Below are positions 4,781 through 8,560 of a stretch of DNA of 8,560 nt, piece by piece. A program made the translations under genes and the position numbers. This stretch comes from an uncultured Erysipelotrichaceae bacterium (GTDB lineage: Bacteria; Bacillota_I; Bacilli_A; RFN20; CAG-826): positions 1 through 8,560 of the forward strand of contig ONWJ01000120.1 in assembly GCA_900321535.1 (NCBI GenBank), given 5' to 3'. How positions within the stretch are numbered: position 1 is the first letter of the stretch; each line of letters opens with the position of its first letter. Under the pieces are notes generated by a model that had not been told where the DNA came from, did no database searches, and was given only the letters and a program-made list of their open reading frames with translations.

Positions 4781-6383
4781 TAATCTTTTTCCATTATTAA
4801 AGATTGAGATTCTGCGTTTCTTGTCTTCCTTTAACTCAAAAGGAAAAAAAGTCCGCAAAAACCCCATATTTTACTTTGCAATCGTTACATTTATCATTTC
4901 CGTTTTGCTCTCTTGTCTTTATTCCTTCCTGATGATTTCACCCTTTGCTCAAGAAGGCGTTGACCCCTCCCCTGCCATGGGATTATTCGCTGGACTCACC
5001 AGTACCTTGGTATTCATGTCCTCTATGAACCAGGCCCGTGGCGTCTATATCGGCGAAGACTACGATATGATCACTTCTCTTCCAATTAGGAAGCGCGATA
5101 TCGTGGGTTCAAAGATCATCGCTATTTATCTGGTAGAGTTATTATTCTCCATCATGGTGATGGTGCCTCATGGCATCATGATGGTGATTATCGCGCATAA
5201 CACCACCTGCATGCTCATCGCGTTCTTGCTAGCCATCACGCTTCCGATTGTCCCAATCGCCATCGCATTATTGATTTCGTTATTAGTGACATTCGCGACC
5301 GCGAAATTCAAATCCGCGAACATCGTCTTCTCCATCGCTTATGTCATTATCATCGTTGGTTTATCCGTCATGTCCTCGGTTATGGGCAGATTAAGCAGCT
5401 CTCAAGCCGTCAGCGGTTTCACCAATGTCGGCAATGTCTTGAAGTGGATTAACCCAACCTACCGCTTCATTGAGCTCTCTTTCTCTAGTTCCATGCTCTG
5501 GATGATTGCTTATATCGGGGTGAACCTCGCTGTCTTCGTTGGGTCTATCCTCTTCTTAGCCTTATTATTCGATAAGCTCCATGCAATCGTCTCTTCGGCC
5601 ACTATGAAGAAGACCTATGTTCGGAAAGACCTCAAGACCAAGTCGCAAGCCAAATCCTTGCTCGCCCTTGAATTCAAGCGACTCATCAACTCGAAGATGT
5701 ATTTAACCAATTCCATCATGGGCTCTTTGATGGGAATCATCGGTTCTTCCATCATGATTTTCTCTCTCGTCCAATCGATGGGCTCAACAAAAAACGCAGA
5801 TGCAGTCGCGGTGATGAATCTCTTGTTCATTCCGATGTTCATCACCGTCAGCAGCCTGATCATCGGACTCACCAATCCAACGACTGGAAGTATTAATATC
5901 GAAGGCAAAACGTTCTGGATCACAAAAACGTTGCCGATCGATTATAAAAAGCTCATGAACACCAAATTGTTGTTCTCTTGGGCTTTAACGATCCCCGCCG
6001 CCCTGATTGCTTCCACCATCGCAGTCATCGTCCACCATGATTCCCCGCTTGAGATCGTGTTCACTTATGTCATTCCGATTGTCTACATCATTCTTAACTC
6101 GTTGATTGGCTTGATTCTTGCCATCCACCACCCGAAGTTAAAATGGAACAACGAAGCCGAGGCGGTGAAAAACGCGACCTCCATTCTCCTTGGTCTACTC
6201 ATCGACTTCCTCATCATGCTGTCCTTAGGAGCCGTGATGATCGTCTTCCCGCTGATGCTTCCAGGCTCGGTCAACTTCGTCTATGCAGGCGTTACGGTTG
6301 CAATCATCATCGCTATCATCCCGTGTGCGATTTACTTGAACAAAACGTTCTCTAAGCACGTCCGCTTGATGGAAGATTTCTAA
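4773..6383 (+). CDS. Large ABC exporter permease with internal duplication
   Basis: This 536-residue polytopic protein has about 12 hydrophobic segments (near 33-53, 70-86, 115-141, 145-176, 183-202, 240-266, 312-334, 345-366, 397-420, 427-451, 470-495 and 501-522). It resembles the large Firmicutes ABC-2-like permeases (PF16949-type). It looks like two related halves: LLKIEILRF at 8-16 matches LLALEFKRL at 296-304, and MITSLPIRKRDIVGSK (99-114) matches WITKTLPIDYKKLMNTK (382-398), each with LPI followed by Lys after 11 residues. One chain may therefore serve as the complete membrane part with two copies of the ATPase. The ATG lies inside the end of the ATPase gene behind GGAG (4762-4765), indicating translational coupling. 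The stop TAA is followed by a strong terminator. Substrate is unknown. Confidence 0.9.
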   Translation: MNSNLFPLLKIEILRFLSSFNSKGKKVRKNPIFYFAIVTFIISVLLSCLYSFLMISPFAQEGVDPSPAMGLFAGLTSTLVFMSSMNQARGVYIGEDYDMITSLPIRKRDIVGSKIIAIYLVELLFSIMVMVPHGIMMVIIAHNTTCMLIAFLLAITLPIVPIAIALLISLLVTFATAKFKSANIVFSIAYVIIIVGLSVMSSVMGRLSSSQAVSGFTNVGNVLKWINPTYRFIELSFSSSMLWMIAYIGVNLAVFVGSILFLALLFDKLHAIVSSATMKKTYVRKDLKTKSQAKSLLALEFKRLINSKMYLTNSIMGSLMGIIGSSIMIFSLVQSMGSTKNADAVAVMNLLFIPMFITVSSLIIGLTNPTTGSINIEGKTFWITKTLPIDYKKLMNTKLLFSWALTIPAALIASTIAVIVHHDSPLEIVFTYVIPIVYIILNSLIGLILAIHHPKLKWNNEAEAVKNATSILLGLLIDFLIMLSLGAVMIVFPLMLPGSVNFVYAGVTVAIIIAIIPCAIYLNKTFSKHVRLMEDF

Positions 6384-6387
6384 AAGG

Positions 6388-6414
6388 AAAAAGACGGCAT
6401 CGGCCGTCTTTTTT
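6388..6414. terminator. Strong bidirectional terminator between convergent genes
   Basis: The hairpin AAAAAGACGGC-ATCG-GCCGTCTTTTT has an 11-pair stem and a four-base loop. It lies five bases after the permease stop. Because its stem base is A-rich on one side and T-rich on the other, it gives a T tract on both strands. It should also stop the minus-strand gene that ends at 6435. Confidence 0.93.
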
Positions 6415-6434
6415 CATGTTTTAAGAGCGGATCC

Positions 6435-8560
6435 TTATAGCGGTGTGGACTCGCTTCCACCATCTTTTGGAGCGTTATCAACGAACGCTTGGAAGGCGTT
6501 AACGGCACGGTCCCATAAAGAGACGCGTTCTTCCGTAGTGATGATACGAATCGTTTCGCTCGACTGATCTTGAATGGAACGATAGGTTTCTTCAGAGTAG
6601 TCGGATCGATGAACCGAGTCCATGATTGTTGTTACGCGATCCACGCGAACACGGCGAGCAGTAAAAGCGTCATCGGCATCTTGGAAGATGATGGCACCGG
6701 TGTTATCGATTCCGATCTTGCTATGATCGTTGATGATAAACTGCGCGACGTCATCCGCCCAGGCATCGAAGCGGGTGAGATAAGAATCTCTGATCCTTTG
6801 ATAAAGGGGCGCAGAAGAGGCATCCTTTTTAGCAAGGTCATCGTAATAGTTAGCCTGCCATTTGGCCATGTTGCCACGGTTCATATACATGGTTTCAATG
6901 GTTTTGCCGTCTTCTTCCCAGGTGAGCTCACCATCAAGGAAGCGCTGCTCGATCGCGCTATCGGAGAGGATGTCATAATCGGTATTGCCGAAGACATAAA
7001 GGACTGGAGCGGATTTGTCATATCCGGTGAAGGTGGAGGAAGGAAGTCCGCCGACATAGGTATTGACGCCTAAGTAAGCGAGGTTTTCCGCTGCCACGCC
7101 ACCAGGAAGGATACCAACGAATTTGCCTTCAGAGTCATCGGAATGGAACTTAAGACCGAGGGCGTGCATGTAATTACGATATTGATAATCGGTTCCAGCA
7201 ACGCGAACGGTATAACTCCACTTCTCTACTTGATCGAAGGTTTCGGCTGGATGGCCTTTGAAGAGGATATCGTATTCGTTGCCATAGGCACGATAGGTGA
7301 ACTTGAGGTTATAGGCGTAATCAAGATAGTTCTTGAGCGCGCCGACTTTGATCGCGTTGATGACATCATCGCCAGCGTTTGCCCATGCCGCCTCATAGTT
7401 CTTCGTATCATTGAGGTAGTTATAAACAAGGTTATAGTCTGCTTCAGTGCTTAAGACCTCGCGGACACGGTCCGATGCATCAGCATAGCTTGCTGGCATT
7501 TCGGTGAGCTTAAGATTCTTGAAATAATCGAGCCCGGATTGTCTCATACGGGTGCCGATGAAGATGAACTTCTTGTTTGGAACCTCTTCGCTTCCATTAT
7601 CGCGGGTGGTGCGATGGAGCAAACGGTCGCATTCGGAGCGATAATCGCCAAACATTAAGTTGAGATACTCCGATCTCTTGTCATCATCAAGCGCATTGAC
7701 GCGTTGGGAGATGCTGCGATAGACGACGTGAGAACGATAATTCGTCTTGTTCTCTTCCAAAGCATAGACTTGGCGGAAGATGGTGCCTGGGATCTTGCTG
7801 GTAGAAGAATCAAGTTTGGTCTTATCTTGCATCAAATGGACGAAGTTTGGATGGGTGGCAAGAGGGAAGGTGTAGTAATAGCCTTCGGTGAAGCAGTTAT
7901 GCATCTTCTTGTCGACGATGACTTTTGGATTGGCCAAGCCTTTCTCGAATAAATCATAGGCCGCTTCTCTATAGGTCTCGAAGTTGGCGTTGGCGCCTTC
8001 AACATTGCTGAATTTATCGAAGAATTTGGTTCTGGCGTGCTGATAGGTCGCGGTGCCATCTTCGACCATATAGACGGTGAAGTTGTCTTTGCTAAGACCG
8101 ACATTGCCAGCGACGCGGACTGGAGCGAATGGCTTATAGTCGGTGGTGTAGAAATTGAAATGGGCGTCTGGGTTTTCCTCGACAAGTCCTTTCACCGTGT
8201 TGGTAATGGAGGTGAAAGCCGATTCGGTAACACCGCTAGAAGCGTTGCTGGTGGCGTCAAACCCGATGTTATGGAAGTTGCTGGTCTCAATGCCAGAGTA
8301 GGTTTTGCCACGTTCGATCCAAGCATAGGTTTCCGCGCCGTTTGCAATGCTATTTAAAGCAGAGACGACTGGTGGAACGGTCGCGGCGGTCATGATGATG
8401 TTGAAGACCTTCTTATTCGCAAGTGGATCGCTTTCTTCTTGGCTTTGGATTTCTTCGCTTTCCGCTTGCGAGTCTTCTTTGCTTTCTACGCTTTCTTGGG
8501 TAGAGGTTCCAGCTGAAGAGCTCACTTCAGAGACCTGCTGGGAAGAGGCTTGTTGAGAGG
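6435..8560 (-). CDS. GT80-like sialyltransferase behind a surface linker (5' end missing)
   Basis: The frame stays open to the window edge, so the start and any signal peptide are outside. Numbering here takes the codon at 8523-8525 as 1. Residues -12 to 35 are Ser/Glu/Gln-rich, like linkers after lipoprotein lipoboxes. A GT-B fold follows: KKVFNIIMTAATVPPVVSAL (38-57) and ETYAWIERG (65-73) match the first strand-helix of Photobacterium/Pasteurella GT80 enzymes (VDHASLPTLQQLM, YIAWGR). MVEDGTATY (153-161) matches LYDDGSAEY with general base D156. YDILFKGHP (418-426) matches YDLFFKGHP with general acid H425. ENLAYLG from E480 and VGGLPSS (491-497) match the CMP-binding Glu and Ser-Ser. The enzyme would transfer sialic acid or a related sugar from a CMP donor. 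Residues from about 570 to 696 extend past the usual GT80 end. Family matches are from memory, not a search. Confidence 0.8.
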   Translation of the reverse strand, partial: SQQASSQQVSEVSSSAGTSTQESVESKEDSQAESEEIQSQEESDPLANKKVFNIIMTAATVPPVVSALNSIANGAETYAWIERGKTYSGIETSNFHNIGFDATSNASSGVTESAFTSITNTVKGLVEENPDAHFNFYTTDYKPFAPVRVAGNVGLSKDNFTVYMVEDGTATYQHARTKFFDKFSNVEGANANFETYREAAYDLFEKGLANPKVIVDKKMHNCFTEGYYYTFPLATHPNFVHLMQDKTKLDSSTSKIPGTIFRQVYALEENKTNYRSHVVYRSISQRVNALDDDKRSEYLNLMFGDYRSECDRLLHRTTRDNGSEEVPNKKFIFIGTRMRQSGLDYFKNLKLTEMPASYADASDRVREVLSTEADYNLVYNYLNDTKNYEAAWANAGDDVINAIKVGALKNYLDYAYNLKFTYRAYGNEYDILFKGHPAETFDQVEKWSYTVRVAGTDYQYRNYMHALGLKFHSDDSEGKFVGILPGGVAAENLAYLGVNTYVGGLPSSTFTGYDKSAPVLYVFGNTDYDILSDSAIEQRFLDGELTWEEDGKTIETMYMNRGNMAKWQANYYDDLAKKDASSAPLYQRIRDSYLTRFDAWADDVAQFIINDHSKIGIDNTGAIIFQDADDAFTARRVRVDRVTTIMDSVHRSDYSEETYRSIQDQSSETIRIITTEERVSLWDRAVNAFQAFVDNAPKDGGSESTPL

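Noticed and set aside
8523..8525. GTG as the start codon of the 6435-8560 gene
   Set aside because: The frame continues without a stop to the window edge with the same Ser/Gln-rich composition on both sides of this codon, and no ribosome binding site precedes it. It is an internal Val.
8037..8557. Plus-strand open frames over the sialyltransferase-like gene
   Set aside because: They are shadows of the minus-strand gene, whose family motifs and codon pattern are clear. The same applies to the plus-strand frames over the MATE gene and the minus-strand frames over the exporter.

Overview
The window looks like chromosomal DNA from a Bacillota-type bacterium of low to moderate G+C. The signs are strong GGAGG-type ribosome binding sites, tRNA genes with encoded CCA ends, short TATAAT-type promoters, an XRE regulator whose C-terminal domain is common in Firmicutes, and an exporter of a Gram-positive type. 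A tRNA-Ile with anticodon UAU and eight of eight stop codons being TAA or TAG hint at a Bacilli lineage near the Mollicutes or Erysipelotrichia. That placement is inference. TGG is used freely for Trp and no frame needs TGA as Trp, so the standard code fits.

Layout, left to right: a minus-strand tRNA pair, Ile(UAU) then Ser(UGA), the Ser cut by the window edge (1-128). Then a minus-strand MATE transporter (174-1562) with a palindromic operator candidate upstream. Then a minus-strand Y_phosphatase3-type tyrosine phosphatase (1717-2481), behind a small two-helix membrane protein (2547-2774). Then a coupled minus-strand pair: an XRE regulator (3206-3709) and an 84-residue protein (2952-3206) resembling the regulator's own C-terminal domain. 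A 360-base divergent intergenic region rich in inverted repeats separates these from a plus-strand exporter, made of an ATPase (4070-4780) and an overlapping duplicated permease (4773-6383). A hairpin that can stop transcription from both sides (6388-6414) closes it. Finally a large minus-strand ORF (6435 to the window end, 5' part missing) carries the full set of GT80 bacterial sialyltransferase motifs behind a Ser/Glu/Gln-rich linker.

The most notable item is that last gene: a probable surface-tethered GT80-like sialyltransferase in a Gram-positive-type genome, with EDG, KGHP, a conserved Glu and a Ser-Ser pair in the right order and spacing, plus a C-terminal extension of about 130 residues. 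The regulator pair and the exporter share a divergent promoter region and may form a regulatory unit. The MATE and phosphatase genes appear to be transcribed with almost no leader. The genes do not obviously form one pathway; apart from the sialyltransferase-like gene, the content is typical core and housekeeping chromosome.
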